Assembly (NCBI RefSeq): GCF_025060755.1 | Contig: NZ_JANYUY010000009.1 | Location: 1-64,000 of the forward strand | DNA length: 64,000 nt | Origin: Paenibacillus doosanensis | GTDB lineage: Bacteria > Bacillota > Bacilli > Paenibacillales > NBRC-103111 | Direction: 5' to 3' | Shown: in pieces, positions 7,728 to 16,869 of the stretch | Layout: each line of letters begins with the position of its first letter | How positions within the stretch are numbered: position 1 is the first letter of the stretch | The notes under the pieces: generated by a model | The model's input: only the letters and a program-made list of their open reading frames with translations | Told to the model about the DNA's origin: nothing | Database searches by the model: none | Translations under genes and position numbers: made by a program

Positions 7728-8740
7728 TTTCAATCGTAAGCTTTAATCAATTCTGTTATGTCTTACATTTTTAGATTTGAGGATCTAGCAATTCTAGCCG
7801 CTTGCAAATGTAGATGCTATTGCTGAACTGTTCATTGTTAAAGCTTAGTGCATGAAACATTGCCTCTGTAATAATTGTTGCACCGAGAGGATCGTCATAA
7901 CTTCAAGCGGCTTAGACCACGCCCCATTGGGGCATCGCCGCTAAGGCTGTGCCTTACGGCACGTTTAAGGGCAAAACCTTGTCTGTTAAAGGTAGTTCAA
8001 AAGCAAATGAAAGAGCCGTAAAAGATGCTTTTCTCTAGAGTATTTGCCCTGCAATGTTTTGGAGCTTAATATTTGTAGATTTTACGGATCACAAGCCAAC
8101 AACATGCATCACAATTTTTTTACATTTGATAGCAAGCGTTACAAGTACAGTTGATTGGCGCACAGCAGCTAAATATCCAGAATCTAAGGATCGGCGGCAG
8201 CTAACGAAACTATACCAATGAAAATAAAACATCAGGTGCAATTAGCAGTTGCTAAGCATCGTTGGATACATTATGTACCGTTGCTCTAGAAGTCGCTTTC
8301 GGTCTTATTGATACTATATACAGATTTCATCAAATGTGGTTTAAGAGGCTTTTTAGTACAAAGCATCCAGAATGATTAGATTGTGCTGGCTAGCTTAACA
8401 GGTGTTGGAATAATGACGCTTGCTTCTGTAGCCACTGCTGCTGGCTCTGGTGATATAATTGATTGCTTTTTTAAACAAATGAAGCAGAGTTTAAATTCTC
8501 AAGGATTTATTAAACTCTCTGATCGCCCGCTGTAAACATTGTACGTTTGTGTTAATGATTATGGCGTGGATTAAACAATTTACAGGGGAAGAGTTAATTT
8601 ATGCTTGGGAGATTTTATATGTGGCGGTTTTGTCTAAATTTCAAGCTGTTTGAGCTATTGGAGTTATAGCAATTTGTACTTAACCAATTACCGGACAGGG
8701 GTTTCTTGAAAATGGTTTTGAAACTGGTGAGCTGAGCAGA

Positions 8741-8881
8741 CTACCCCTTTACAAAAGGGTAGAAAAAGCTAGATCATGCGGTTTCAAAAACCGTATGTCG
8801 CTTCACGTTACAGTGCTGATTCCAAAGAATCAAGCAGCTCAGGTCTCGCTTTACCTGCCATCAGTCATGATTCACTGTAAC
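8741..8881. other. Nested inverted repeats (possible structured RNA or origin)
   Basis: Hairpins CTACCC…GGGTAG (8741-8762) and CGGTTT/AAACCG (8779-8793) precede a 9-bp long-range stem GTTACAGTG (8807-8815) with CACTGTAAC (8873-8881). That stem encloses GATTC/GAATC (8818-8831) and CAGGT/ACCTG (8840-8857). The arrangement predicts a multibranch structure. Role unknown. Confidence 0.45.
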
Positions 8882-9451
8882 CTACCTGCCTTTCGGCACG
8901 AGGACGGGATATGTTACTTGCACACTTGCATGTGCGTTCACTCTGAGAAGAATAATGCCCCTTTCTGATGTTTTACATCATCGGACATGAATGGCAACAG
9001 ATGTCCTGCGGGCTTAAGCATCGCCTGACAAACGGCGAGCACGGATCAGACGGGGAACCTAGTGTTAAGCTTAACGTCTTTTTTCGTATATTATTGCGCC
9101 TGCCGCAATATACACGGACAAATCTATTATTTGTCAGTTTATTCAATTGCCCTGCTGTTGCGTACAGGGTTTTGTTACATAATGAAGCGAAAGTGGCTGT
9201 GGCTGCAATGCAGCACATATTAGGTCAGCATTTTGTTGTGATACTGTGATACTTACTCCTACAAGCAATCGCCCTGACTAATAGCAGATTCTTGTCTGAG
9301 GGAGGTTTTGGGCTCCAATTTTTAAGGTAATATTCAATTTGTAGAAAAAATTCAAAACCCTTCTTCAGTGCCAAAAATTTTTTACTCGCTGTTTGGCAGG
9401 TGCAGTAACGGTTTGCAGCACGATTGGAAATCGTCGGTGGGAGGGAATCGC

Positions 9452-9485
9452 CTGTCAAGGCAAAGGGAGTACCTTGACAGTTTTA
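9452..9485 (+). terminator. Hairpin with T-run
   Basis: Stem CTGTCAAGG/CCTTGACAG (9 bp, 11-nt loop) followed by TTTTACTG. It terminates + strand transcription just before the convergent recombinase gene; the transcript it served may be decayed. Confidence 0.55.
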
Positions 9486-9508
9486 CTGTCGGCTGCATAT
9501 TTGAGTAA

Positions 9509-10756
9509 TTAGCCACGTTTGTATGGACAAACCTTATCGTTGCGACTATGTCCCAACATTTGCGTGAGATATTGATTTTGCAACCATCGAATTTGTTTTG
9601 ATGCCAGAAATTCAGGAGTGTACTTCGGAGTTTTGACTCCGCCGCGATTAACGATTGGATTGAGTTGAGGAGATATAGACACAAATTCCATAATGGAATC
9701 AATAAGCTGCTGTTTACTGTATTTTTGCAATCGGCGCATCTGATATTCTAGCCCTGCTTTGCGAAAATCGTGCGCTGCGCAACATTTTACTTTGCCATAG
9801 GCTGCACAGCTTTTTATCAAGCCACGTACTTGTTTCACAGACATGCGATGTCCCCAGATGGTTGTTTCCTTGTTTGGAAAGTATGGCTCTAGTTGCTTTA
9901 ATTTTTCCAGCACGATATCCGGCAATTTAAGCATACGAGGTCGATTGTTCTTATTTTGGTTCTTCTTGTTCAAATAAATGCATCTCTTCTCGAAATCAAT
10001 CTGGTCGAATGATATTCGCAGGAGCTCTGATATGCGCGGCGAACCGCCGTAAGTTAGAAGTTCCAGTAATACTTGCTCATATATGCTATAATGCTTTCTC
10101 GCTTGCTTGATGATAACTTGAGCTTCTCGTAGCGTATAGCCTGTTCCGCCTTCTCGTCCTCGTCGGCGTTCTGCCTTTCGAGCAGTTGGGACCATTTCCC
10201 GATGTTTACTATTGACCAGCCCGGCATGAGACTTGATACCGGCTTTAACAGACGATTCAGCCATTTTTTCGATTGCACTCACATAGGCTGATATTGTTTT
10301 AGCGGAGCATCCCCGATTTTTCAGATCCTCGATGTATTTCCCAATCATGCGCGGCTTAATATCCCGCAATGACCTGATGCTATCAAAATTTTCATAGCAG
10401 AACTTCAAAAACGTTCGGCAGCTCTTCTTATATCGTTCGAATGTAACTGATGACCAGATACCTTCGACTCCAAGATTTCCATTGTTGCCTTTGCGAGCAT
10501 CGCGTTTTGTTGGCTTGTTTGCCGTCGTGCGGCTTATTTTTGAGTTTGCGATCATAACCCTATCCAGATCAGCGTGTAAACGAATCAGTTCATGACGCTG
10601 TCTGCTACTCAAATGGTCAATCCGGCGTTGCTTATCGGTAATCTTCGTTTTGCCCGCCTGTTTCCCGCGCTTCTTTTCGCCGCTGAAATGCTTGCTTTTA
10701 TATCTAGGCTTATCCGACAGCGCACGCTGTAGTTTCTTTATTTCATCTATGTTCAA
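9509..10756 (-). CDS. Second tyrosine recombinase (415 aa)
   Basis: Tyrosine recombinase/integrase fold: a SAM-like core-binding domain (about 95-190) and a catalytic domain with Arg I in SPRISELLRISFDQIDF, box II HDFRKAGLEYQ (H-x-x-R), LGHSRNDK and a final tyrosine in CPYKRG at the C-terminus. The tyrosine is only four residues from the end, and a ~50-residue insertion separates the HxxR box from the LGH motif. Start is the TTG at 10756, with GGAGGTGAT just upstream; a GTG at 10771 overlaps that ribosome site. It is distinct from the attL-proximal integrase and may be a resolvase-like recombinase or the relic of a nested element. Confidence 0.85.
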   Translation of the reverse strand: MNIDEIKKLQRALSDKPRYKSKHFSGEKKRGKQAGKTKITDKQRRIDHLSSRQRHELIRLHADLDRVMIANSKISRTTANKPTKRDARKGNNGNLGVEGIWSSVTFERYKKSCRTFLKFCYENFDSIRSLRDIKPRMIGKYIEDLKNRGCSAKTISAYVSAIEKMAESSVKAGIKSHAGLVNSKHREMVPTARKAERRRGREGGTGYTLREAQVIIKQARKHYSIYEQVLLELLTYGGSPRISELLRISFDQIDFEKRCIYLNKKNQNKNNRPRMLKLPDIVLEKLKQLEPYFPNKETTIWGHRMSVKQVRGLIKSCAAYGKVKCCAAHDFRKAGLEYQMRRLQKYSKQQLIDSIMEFVSISPQLNPIVNRGGVKTPKYTPEFLASKQIRWLQNQYLTQMLGHSRNDKVCPYKRG

Positions 10757-10876
10757 AAATATCACCTCCACTGTCGGAGGGATTATAGCATAGTATCGAG
10801 TTAATTGTTAAAGTTAGTTCCAAATTGTGCTAAAATATATAGGATGATATTTGATAATTGCAAGGAGCTGTATTAA

Positions 10877-11677
10877 ATGAGTAGCTTATTAAAAAAGAGA
10901 AAAAAGGCAAAAGAGCTTTTTAAAAAATTAAATGAAAATACAGCTCAGTTGTTAGTAGTTCATTATTCTTGTGAAAGCTTTTATGATATTCCAAATGGAA
11001 GAACACCAAGAATAACTTCAATCGCGGTAAGATATTACTCTACGGCTCAAACAAAGTCGTTTTCAATTCACAAGACTGCCGAGTTAAAAAAAGTTGCATT
11101 CGATGAGATTGAAGACCATTATGATGACCTTGAAAGAGATATGTTAAACGATTTCTACAGTTTTATAAGAAGTCACATGAGTTACTACTGGTTACATTGG
11201 AACATGCGAGATATTAACTATGGCTTTGAAGCGATCAATCATAGATATGCTGTACTAGGTGGCACCCCCGTTGAGATTCCGGACGTTCAGAAAGTTGATT
11301 TATCAAAATTATTAATTGAAATGTTTGGAGAACAGTATATTGATCATCCGAGATTAAAATCACTACTGTCGTTAAACCATATCGGAAAAAAGGATATGTT
11401 AGAAGGCAAAGAAGAAGCAGAGGCATTCACTAACAAAGAATATGTAAAACTACATCAATCTACTTTGAGAAAGGTTGACGTTCTGCATTCCTTAACCGAA
11501 CGAACAATGGAAGGTCGCTTAGAAACAAAAGCAACCTTTAAACAAATTTACGGATATTATCCTCAGGGGCTCTTTGAAGCAGCTAAAGATAACTGGAAGC
11601 TCAGCTTGATTTGGACCTTTGTTACATTAATTTTAAGTGGAATTTTTGGCACAATTATATCTAAAATAGTTGGTTGA
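10877..11677 (+). CDS. Membrane-anchored protein, possible nuclease-like fold (266 aa)
   Basis: The first ~190 residues are soluble. 'LLVVHYSCESFYD' at about 25-37, a later 'YYWLHWNMRDINYGFEAI' and 'HRYAVLGGTPVEIPDVQKVD' recall the layout of DEDD/RNase-H-like exonucleases, but the usual DxE is not intact. The C-terminus is a single membrane helix (about 243-263: LSLIWTFVTLILSGIFGTII) with a short tail. Cytoplasmic domain plus C-terminal anchor is common in small defence effectors. ATG with CAAGGAG 8 nt upstream, monocistronic. Function is a guess; gene reality is solid. Confidence 0.6.
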   Translation: MSSLLKKRKKAKELFKKLNENTAQLLVVHYSCESFYDIPNGRTPRITSIAVRYYSTAQTKSFSIHKTAELKKVAFDEIEDHYDDLERDMLNDFYSFIRSHMSYYWLHWNMRDINYGFEAINHRYAVLGGTPVEIPDVQKVDLSKLLIEMFGEQYIDHPRLKSLLSLNHIGKKDMLEGKEEAEAFTNKEYVKLHQSTLRKVDVLHSLTERTMEGRLETKATFKQIYGYYPQGLFEAAKDNWKLSLIWTFVTLILSGIFGTIISKIVG

Positions 11678-12148
11678 ACTTGAAACAAACTAGCGACCTC
11701 ATTTCAATCGGTGATACTTGAAATATATAGGAGTTTCAGCATCATACCCCCTCTACATTCCCAAGCTCATGTTCACGCTGGCTTTCAGCGGCGTGAACAT
11801 GAGCAGGGAATATAAAGGGGGCTTTTTATAGGCTGCTGTCGTTTCACGACATTCGCCCGAGCAAAAAAGCTACGTTTCGCAGCAGCCGCTCTTTTGCTCT
11901 AATCACTTTCGCTGCATTCAGCGAACATCTGTACTGATGTACAGATGAAGCCAAATTGTGATGCTGCTGAACATTTGGGGAAAGCGGCTTTATTTACGAA
12001 ATATAGCCGACTTACATAGAAGAGAGCCTCCATAATTTGAGGCGAGCTTCCTACTTTTGTATGATTGAGCTATCGTACCCATTCGTTGTCGGTGTTCGAA
12101 TCCGAATCACAGCATTCTGTGGTCTGAACAATATACGCTGCGTTATGA
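11678..12148. other. Intergenic region with long hairpins
   Basis: No gene supported. A perfect 14-bp stem GCTCATGTTCACGC (11765-11778) with its complement (11791-11804); GGCTGCTG/CAGCAGCC (11831-11838 with 11880-11887) enclosing GTCG/CGAC (11838-11850); and CATCTGTAC/GTACAGATG (11926-11947). Possibly a structured RNA or strong terminators after the 10877-11677 gene. Confidence 0.5.
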
Positions 12149-12865
12149 CTATGATTTTGGATGGTGGTACAGTTCCTCGGTCAATCTTTGATTTTCTAAA
12201 GCCAATCTTATTAATTTCTCTTTATAGCCATCAGCTGGTTGGATATGAGGATATTCCCTTGATATTTCAACTATTTGTACGATTATTGACAAACAGATAT
12301 TACCTAGCCATCTCAATCTTTCTTTTGTTTTATCAACATCTTCACTGTCAAAAAAGCTGGTTTCAAATCCCTCTCTTCCGCTTAAAGAAAAACTATTAAT
12401 AACTTGACTTAAATTTGCATGTGCCATATGGTTGCTTAATTGAACTTTTAGATTTTTCACATTATCCGAAAACTCTTTGTACTTTGTGTCAAACCAATTG
12501 TTAGCCGCTTTTTTTACTTTTCCAAGTTCTTCTGCAGATCCACTCTCCTTATAATATTCTTCAATCGTAGGATTTTTCAAAGCATACATAGCTAATACAG
12601 CTGTTTCTAAAGCATATCTAATGTTCATACCCGTCTGCGCATCATGTCTTCTTACTATTGATAAAAATGCGAGTTTTAGCGAAATGTTCATCTGCGAGTA
12701 GAACATAAAAAACAGATAGGATTCTTGCTTATTAGAATATTGATCTAAGAACTGATTGGTAAATTCAACTATTTCCTTAGCATTAGTAAAGAAATTATTG
12801 TATTTACTTCTTGCAGATATTATTTCTTCATGCTCAATTTCTGATAACTCTTCAATTGTAAGCAT
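12149..12865 (-). CDS. Hypothetical helical protein (238 aa)
   Basis: An all-helical cytoplasmic protein rich in charged residues; no recognised family. A stretch around 80-110 (SIVRRHDAQTGMNIRYALET) and 'LSNHMAHANLS' near 155 recall HEPN-like or abortive-infection helical proteins, but no R-x4-6-H catalytic motif is clear. Start ATG 12865 is chosen for the GAGGAG upstream; a longer frame reaches 12913 without a good site. Single gene, orientation opposite to neighbours. Confidence 0.6.
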   Translation of the reverse strand: MLTIEELSEIEHEEIISARSKYNNFFTNAKEIVEFTNQFLDQYSNKQESYLFFMFYSQMNISLKLAFLSIVRRHDAQTGMNIRYALETAVLAMYALKNPTIEEYYKESGSAEELGKVKKAANNWFDTKYKEFSDNVKNLKVQLSNHMAHANLSQVINSFSLSGREGFETSFFDSEDVDKTKERLRWLGNICLSIIVQIVEISREYPHIQPADGYKEKLIRLALENQRLTEELYHHPKS

Positions 12866-13072
12866 AATTACATTCTCCTCTTGACTAATGATATCAATCC
12901 CTCGTTTTGCCAAACAGACCTACCGACGATATAAGAATATAATAACTTCACGAAATTGTCGATGTGACAATTCTTTTCCAAGTGGTGCATCCTTTTGAAA
13001 CACAATTTAATGGGGCAGCACAAGAAGAATTCTTCACCTTTCAAGGCAATACAAACGAGGGAGGTGAAAGTC

Positions 13073-13396
13073 ATGCCATTCTATTCGACAGTTGATGTGC
13101 AAAACAGCGGCAAGACATACCGGGGCTTTACTATAGGCTATAATGGCTTTTACGATTACATTAAATGAAGGTGGATGCTGACCGCAAACGAATGCAAAAT
13201 TGTGGGTGTTCCTGTTCAAGAAGATGAGGAGCCGGATGCTTATGTATATACCATCAAAGGTAATGGTTTCAACAATTATTGTGGCTTATACGACTAGACT
13301 AATCGGTTCACACGATTGGTTGAAACGGATCTGACCGATTATATGCTTGTGCCAAAAGAAATGAAGAGGCTGGGAATTACCGAGGACGAGGGTTAA
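13073..13396 (+). pseudogene. Small gene broken by two in-frame stops
   Basis: One continuous frame of 107 codons begins at ATG 13073, with GGGAGGTGAAAG immediately upstream, and ends at TAA 13394-13396. It is interrupted by TGA (13166-13168) and TAG (13295-13297). Coding character continues across both stops: …GFYDYIK, then LTANECKIVGVPVQ…GNGFNNYCGLYD, then TNRFTRLVETDLTDYMLVPK…. Two short peptides (31 and 40 aa) could still be made. Either a recent pseudogene or, less likely, stop read-through. Family unknown. Confidence 0.55.
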
Positions 13397-13412
13397 AGCC
13401 TGTAGGATTCAT

Positions 13413-13511
13413 ATGGAAAGATCATGCTTGCATGTCTTTGATTGTTCGGAATTTTCCGAGTATAAGGAGTACAGACTCAGAAGGTTACTACTCGGGGATA
13501 AGGATAAATAA
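13413..13511 (+). CDS. Small peptide (32 aa)
   Basis: ATG 13413 to TAA 13511 encodes a basic, leucine-rich peptide (…YKEYRLRRLLLGDKDK). It directly follows the broken gene. No clear ribosome site. Listed as possible only. Confidence 0.25.
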   Translation: MERSCLHVFDCSEFSEYKEYRLRRLLLGDKDK

Positions 13512-13531
13512 TCGATGAAAAAACGCGACCA

Positions 13532-13681
13532 TTATTGGTCAACGTTTTCATTGTCGTCTGGAATAGTAAGCTTGCGCCGCTGGAACTCTGCTAGTAACAA
13601 CGCAATAAAATTCTCATCGAGATTCTTCCTCTTTGCACTTATATATACTTCAATTAATGCTCCATCGGTAAGAAGTTTCAT
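13532..13681 (-). CDS. Small hypothetical protein (49 aa)
   Basis: ATG 13681 has AGGAGAG seven nt upstream. Peptide MKLLTDGALIEVYISAKRKN continues to an acidic end (DDNENVDQ). The amphipathic pattern with a central 'NLDENFIALLLAEFQRRK' helix resembles small sporulation-inhibitor-like or regulatory proteins of Bacillota (such as Sda-type or Spo0E-like lengths), but no signature motif is present. Function unknown. Confidence 0.5.
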   Translation of the reverse strand: MKLLTDGALIEVYISAKRKNLDENFIALLLAEFQRRKLTIPDDNENVDQ

Positions 13682-13807
13682 AGACAATTCTCTCCTAAAA
13701 TTGATTAACACGTCGCTAAAGCAGGAGATTGCATCTCCCATATTTACAAACCGTTGCTATGCAACGATTATCGCGGCGTGGTGACCGAAAGTGTTAAATC
13801 AAATTCA

Positions 13808-14293
13808 TCAATAAATACAAGTGGCAACTCCGTTTACAACAGTCCATCCTTGTAACGTTAAATCCCGAGCAATTTTCGTATAGTCGATATAGCCATTTAT
13901 GGAATCTGGGATGGTTCCATATAAGCCCTCATCAACCAGCTGATAAGCTACATCCTGCATACTCTCCATATCGTAGTAGCAAGAATACTCGCCGCTCTCC
14001 AATACTCGCAGGACGTCTTCCAAGCTACTCAAGTTATAAAACAAGCTCTGAATGAGTCTACTGTCGTACGACTCAAGCTGCTGAAGTAGTTCATTGAGTT
14101 TATATGGATTGTCAAATTCGTAGATGCTGAAAAATGCTTCGTAATCATGGATCGCATACTCATCATCTTCTCCGAGAATTTCTTCTATAAAAGACTTCAA
14201 ATTCTCCGAATCGGTCGGGAGAGTAATCCAATCTCCTACCAGCTCTCCGTCGTTGTATTTAGCCAAGTTGGCAATGTACACTTTTATCTCCAC
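13808..14293 (-). CDS. ardA: ArdA-type antirestriction protein
   Basis: ArdA proteins are elongated, acidic DNA mimics that inhibit type I restriction enzymes during entry of mobile elements. This 161-aa protein has the typical N-terminus (KVYIANLAKYNDGELVGDW), an acidic EILGEDDEYAIHDYE motif at about 40-54, and the LNELLQQLES helix, with very high Asp/Glu content throughout. The GTG at 14293 is preceded by GGAGGAGTATT; an ATG at 14320 lies in the upstream gene without a site. It follows the RadC-like gene in one operon. Fits an element that must survive transfer. Confidence 0.9.
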   Translation of the reverse strand: MEIKVYIANLAKYNDGELVGDWITLPTDSENLKSFIEEILGEDDEYAIHDYEAFFSIYEFDNPYKLNELLQQLESYDSRLIQSLFYNLSSLEDVLRVLESGEYSCYYDMESMQDVAYQLVDEGLYGTIPDSINGYIDYTKIARDLTLQGWTVVNGVATCIY

Positions 14294-14306
14294 AATACTC
14301 CTCCGA

Positions 14307-14786
14307 TTAAATAAATCCATTCTCTTTCATGCTGTAGAAGCCGGAATCGCCAATTATGATGTGATCCAACAGGTCTATGCCTAGAATTTCAGCACTTTCC
14401 TTCAGCCGCTGAGTGATCTGTATATCTTCGGGCGAACTTTGCGGACAACCAGATGGGTGGTTATGAAAAATCAGTATTGACGCGCTTGAGCTAAGGATTG
14501 CCAGCTTGAAAACCTCACGTGGATGCACCAGGCTTGCATTCAGACTGCCGATGGACACAACATGGATGGCGTTCACCTTGTTTTTGGTATCGAGCGTAAT
14601 CAACCCGCAAATTTCCCGGTCTGCGTCCCCGATAAACGATTTCGCCAAGCGCATCGCATCGTTAGGGCTGCGAATCGTCCGCGTTTCGAATGGAAAGCTG
14701 GCTTCCTTCACCATCTTCAAGCTCACGACATCCAATCTTTTCATCCGTAGCTTCTTTTCATGTTCTTCCTGTAGCTGCATAACCAT
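14307..14786 (-). CDS. RadC-like JAB/MPN domain protein
   Basis: 159-aa protein of the RadC/JAB1-MPN metalloprotease-like family. The zinc-binding signature is complete: HNHPSGCPQSSPEDIQ (H-x-H…S…D) preceded by a conserved Glu in REICGL. It lacks the N-terminal helix-hairpin-helix domain of chromosomal RadC, as is usual for copies on mobile elements, where it often sits beside antirestriction genes as here (ardA downstream, same operon). ATG with TAGGAGG upstream. Exact activity is unsettled for the family. Confidence 0.9.
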   Translation of the reverse strand: MVMQLQEEHEKKLRMKRLDVVSLKMVKEASFPFETRTIRSPNDAMRLAKSFIGDADREICGLITLDTKNKVNAIHVVSIGSLNASLVHPREVFKLAILSSSASILIFHNHPSGCPQSSPEDIQITQRLKESAEILGIDLLDHIIIGDSGFYSMKENGFI

Positions 14787-15017
14787 GCAACCTCCTATGT
14801 GATAATTATTTTCTTCGGTAGTTGGACTCGAATATCAATATTCGAGTGACACATCATCAACTACAAAGCCGATAACGCTTGTTCGATTGAAATACGAACA
14901 ATTTAAGCAAGATAACTGGCACATTATAATTCCAAATTTTAGCCTGTCAAGCAAAAAGAATTTCAATTGACAATTCCCCTGTTTGCTCTATAAAAGAGCA
15001 AAAGGATGGTGAAAAGA

Positions 15018-16061
15018 ATGAGTGAAATTATAAAAAAGCTTGCAGAGCGTGTCTGCAAGCCGTTGAAAGTAATAGAAAATACAATCTCGCGAGAAAAGAT
15101 GAGAGGGGCAATCATCAATGAAGCGGATATACGTCCCAATTTCGCAAAAGAACTTTTGCAGGAAGGATTCGTTGAATTCCCGGTATATCGTGATCAAAAA
15201 ATCGTAGGTCTAGGACGCGGTGGAAAATTCTGCGATTACGATGTGCAAATTTATGGGGTGGGGAACCTGGTGGAGATAACGCAAAGTTACGGCGAACTGG
15301 AGTTCAACATGCAAGATCGCCGATACATAAAGAGAACCGCCCAACATCAATTACGAGTGTTCCGATTCTTTTACGATTATAATGAGAAACGATTTAAGCA
15401 GGAGAATAATGAGGCTCGATGGAAGCAATTGCTCGAAGAGGCGAATGATCTATTGTTTCATGAGGAAGTGGACAAAGCGCTGTGGGGCTTCATTGATTTT
15501 TACGAGGATTATTGGATTGAACATGAGGTATTCAAATTTCAGCGAAAATTGACCCCTATCGTTACTTTGCTGGATTTAAAGGAGTATTGCCATTACCTTT
15601 GGTACAAATGCGTGGAAATGAACGATTTCTTCACGATTTTGGGTATCTTTAGAGGAATATCGGAATCGGAGAAGACTGTTCTTGCCGAAAGCGTCAATCG
15701 CCTGAAGGAGCAAATCGATGATATGCATATGCATCTAAACGCTCAAGTCTTCATTCATGAGAAAGAGTTGGATGCGATTTACCATGACGATCAGCATAAT
15801 TACAGGTTACGGAAGCTGGAGAACACCATTAAACGAGCATTCAAGCCTGGCTTTTATATTGACCCATTCAAAGAAGAACTTTACCGGAATGTTGGGCAGT
15901 ATTATGCATCGATGCTACCGACCAAGTATTTTTCCAATTCGGAGACAATGAAGGAACTTAAGGGTAAGTTGATTAAGTCCGCCAAGAATTCGTTGGCGAT
16001 CAAAGGAATTACAAAGGTTGAAACCTTCGATGATCTCGAATTTACATATGTAGATCTATAA
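15018..16061 (+). CDS. Hypothetical protein (347 aa)
   Basis: Unrecognised soluble protein. The N-terminal part (about 1-110) is mixed with a GLGRGGKFCDYD loop; the rest is aromatic-rich helices (KALWGFIDFYEDYWIEHEVF). Start ATG 15018 follows AAAGGATGGTG; an ATG at 15006 lies inside that site. It is divergent from the radC-ardA operon across a 230-bp intergenic region (14787-15017). A bidirectional terminator at 16133 closes it. Function unknown. Confidence 0.65.
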   Translation: MSEIIKKLAERVCKPLKVIENTISREKMRGAIINEADIRPNFAKELLQEGFVEFPVYRDQKIVGLGRGGKFCDYDVQIYGVGNLVEITQSYGELEFNMQDRRYIKRTAQHQLRVFRFFYDYNEKRFKQENNEARWKQLLEEANDLLFHEEVDKALWGFIDFYEDYWIEHEVFKFQRKLTPIVTLLDLKEYCHYLWYKCVEMNDFFTILGIFRGISESEKTVLAESVNRLKEQIDDMHMHLNAQVFIHEKELDAIYHDDQHNYRLRKLENTIKRAFKPGFYIDPFKEELYRNVGQYYASMLPTKYFSNSETMKELKGKLIKSAKNSLAIKGITKVETFDDLEFTYVDL

Positions 16062-16132
16062 AGCGCGGCTACCGCGCCAGACGCTCAAAGTTGGAATTCA
16101 CTTTTCGGTCCGGCTTTGGTCTGATAAAAAAC

Positions 16133-16167
16133 AAACCGCTCATCTGTGACAATGGGCGGTTTTCTTC
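16133..16167. terminator. Bidirectional terminator
   Basis: AAACCGCTCA pairs with TGGGCGGTTT around a ten-base loop, followed by TTTTCTT; it separates convergent genes at 16061 and 16183. Confidence 0.75.
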
Positions 16168-16182
16168 TGTAAATTAGGACAA

Positions 16183-16869
16183 TCAATGATTTCTTCGATT
16201 TTCATACGCCTCAGACTCCAGTCTTTCTGCCTCGCTTCTGGCATAATCAGCTTGTTTTCTGGCTGAAGCTGCTTCGGCTCTTGCAGCAAAAGCAGCGGCT
16301 TCGGCTGCTTCGATACGTCCGATAGTTTCCTCATGCATTCGATCTTGTTCATATAGATTCAGGCATTCCTTCAAAGTAGAGGCACGTTTATTGGTGACAT
16401 ATTTCTCAAGCTTCTCAATAATCGATTCGTCCCAATAGTCCTCTGGCACAATCGAGTGGGATAAAGCATCGATATCCCGCTCAATATTGTTTCGCAACTC
16501 CATCATCCGCTTGGCATTAGCACGTAAACGTTGCGATACAACTTGTTTATTAATGAAGGCTGCGATCAGTAGAATGGGAGCGCCATATTGGAAAACAACC
16601 GCTGTTCCTACAATTATCGCATTCCCATAATGCGGTAAATCTAGTGGGGCAACAAATGGATTGAATATGAACGTGTCCAAGAAGCTCATAAAGGGCTTGG
16701 CTAAGTTCAACTGAAAGATAACGAATATCCATGCCCCCAATAAAATGAGTGTAGGCAAGAAGGGAAGAGGCATTTTATAAAATTCGTAGTATTCGTTTGA
16801 TTGGCTTTTAATGATTTGAACAAGTTCCCGCGTTTCCTTAAGCTGTTGAAGGAGTTCAGATGAAGTCAT
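16183..16869 (-). CDS. Membrane protein with C-terminal coiled coil (228 aa)
   Basis: Two hydrophobic helices (about 34-53, PFLPTLILLGAWIFVIFQL; about 85-106) flank a short loop. The C-terminal half is a long coiled coil ending in an alanine-rich heptad region (AAEAAAFAARAEAASARKQA). No enzymatic motif. It overlaps the upstream membrane gene by 4 nt (ATGA), so the two are coupled. Function unknown; the pair could form a membrane complex. Confidence 0.65.
   Translation of the reverse strand: MTSSELLQQLKETRELVQIIKSQSNEYYEFYKMPLPFLPTLILLGAWIFVIFQLNLAKPFMSFLDTFIFNPFVAPLDLPHYGNAIIVGTAVVFQYGAPILLIAAFINKQVVSQRLRANAKRMMELRNNIERDIDALSHSIVPEDYWDESIIEKLEKYVTNKRASTLKECLNLYEQDRMHEETIGRIEAAEAAAFAARAEAASARKQADYARSEAERLESEAYENRRNH

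Larger units (their letters stand above)
7740..9508. other. Gene-poor, decayed and hairpin-rich region
   Basis: About 1.8 kb with no intact gene I can support. Short stretches look like coding remnants on the + strand: around 7930-8035 (…KGKTLSVKGSSKANERAV), 8379-8535 (…GVGIMTLASVATAAGS, membrane-like) and 8556-8651 (MIMAWIKQFTGEELIYAWEI). They are separated by stops in all frames. The rest holds many inverted repeats, the densest at 8741-8881. Confidence 0.5.

Noticed and set aside
8968-9249. 93-codon reading frame on the + strand
   Set aside because: No ribosome site, atypical composition, overlaps an equal frame on the other strand and several inverted repeats.
12037-12399. 120-codon reading frame on the + strand
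   Set aside because: Mostly antisense to the better-supported 12149-12865 gene.
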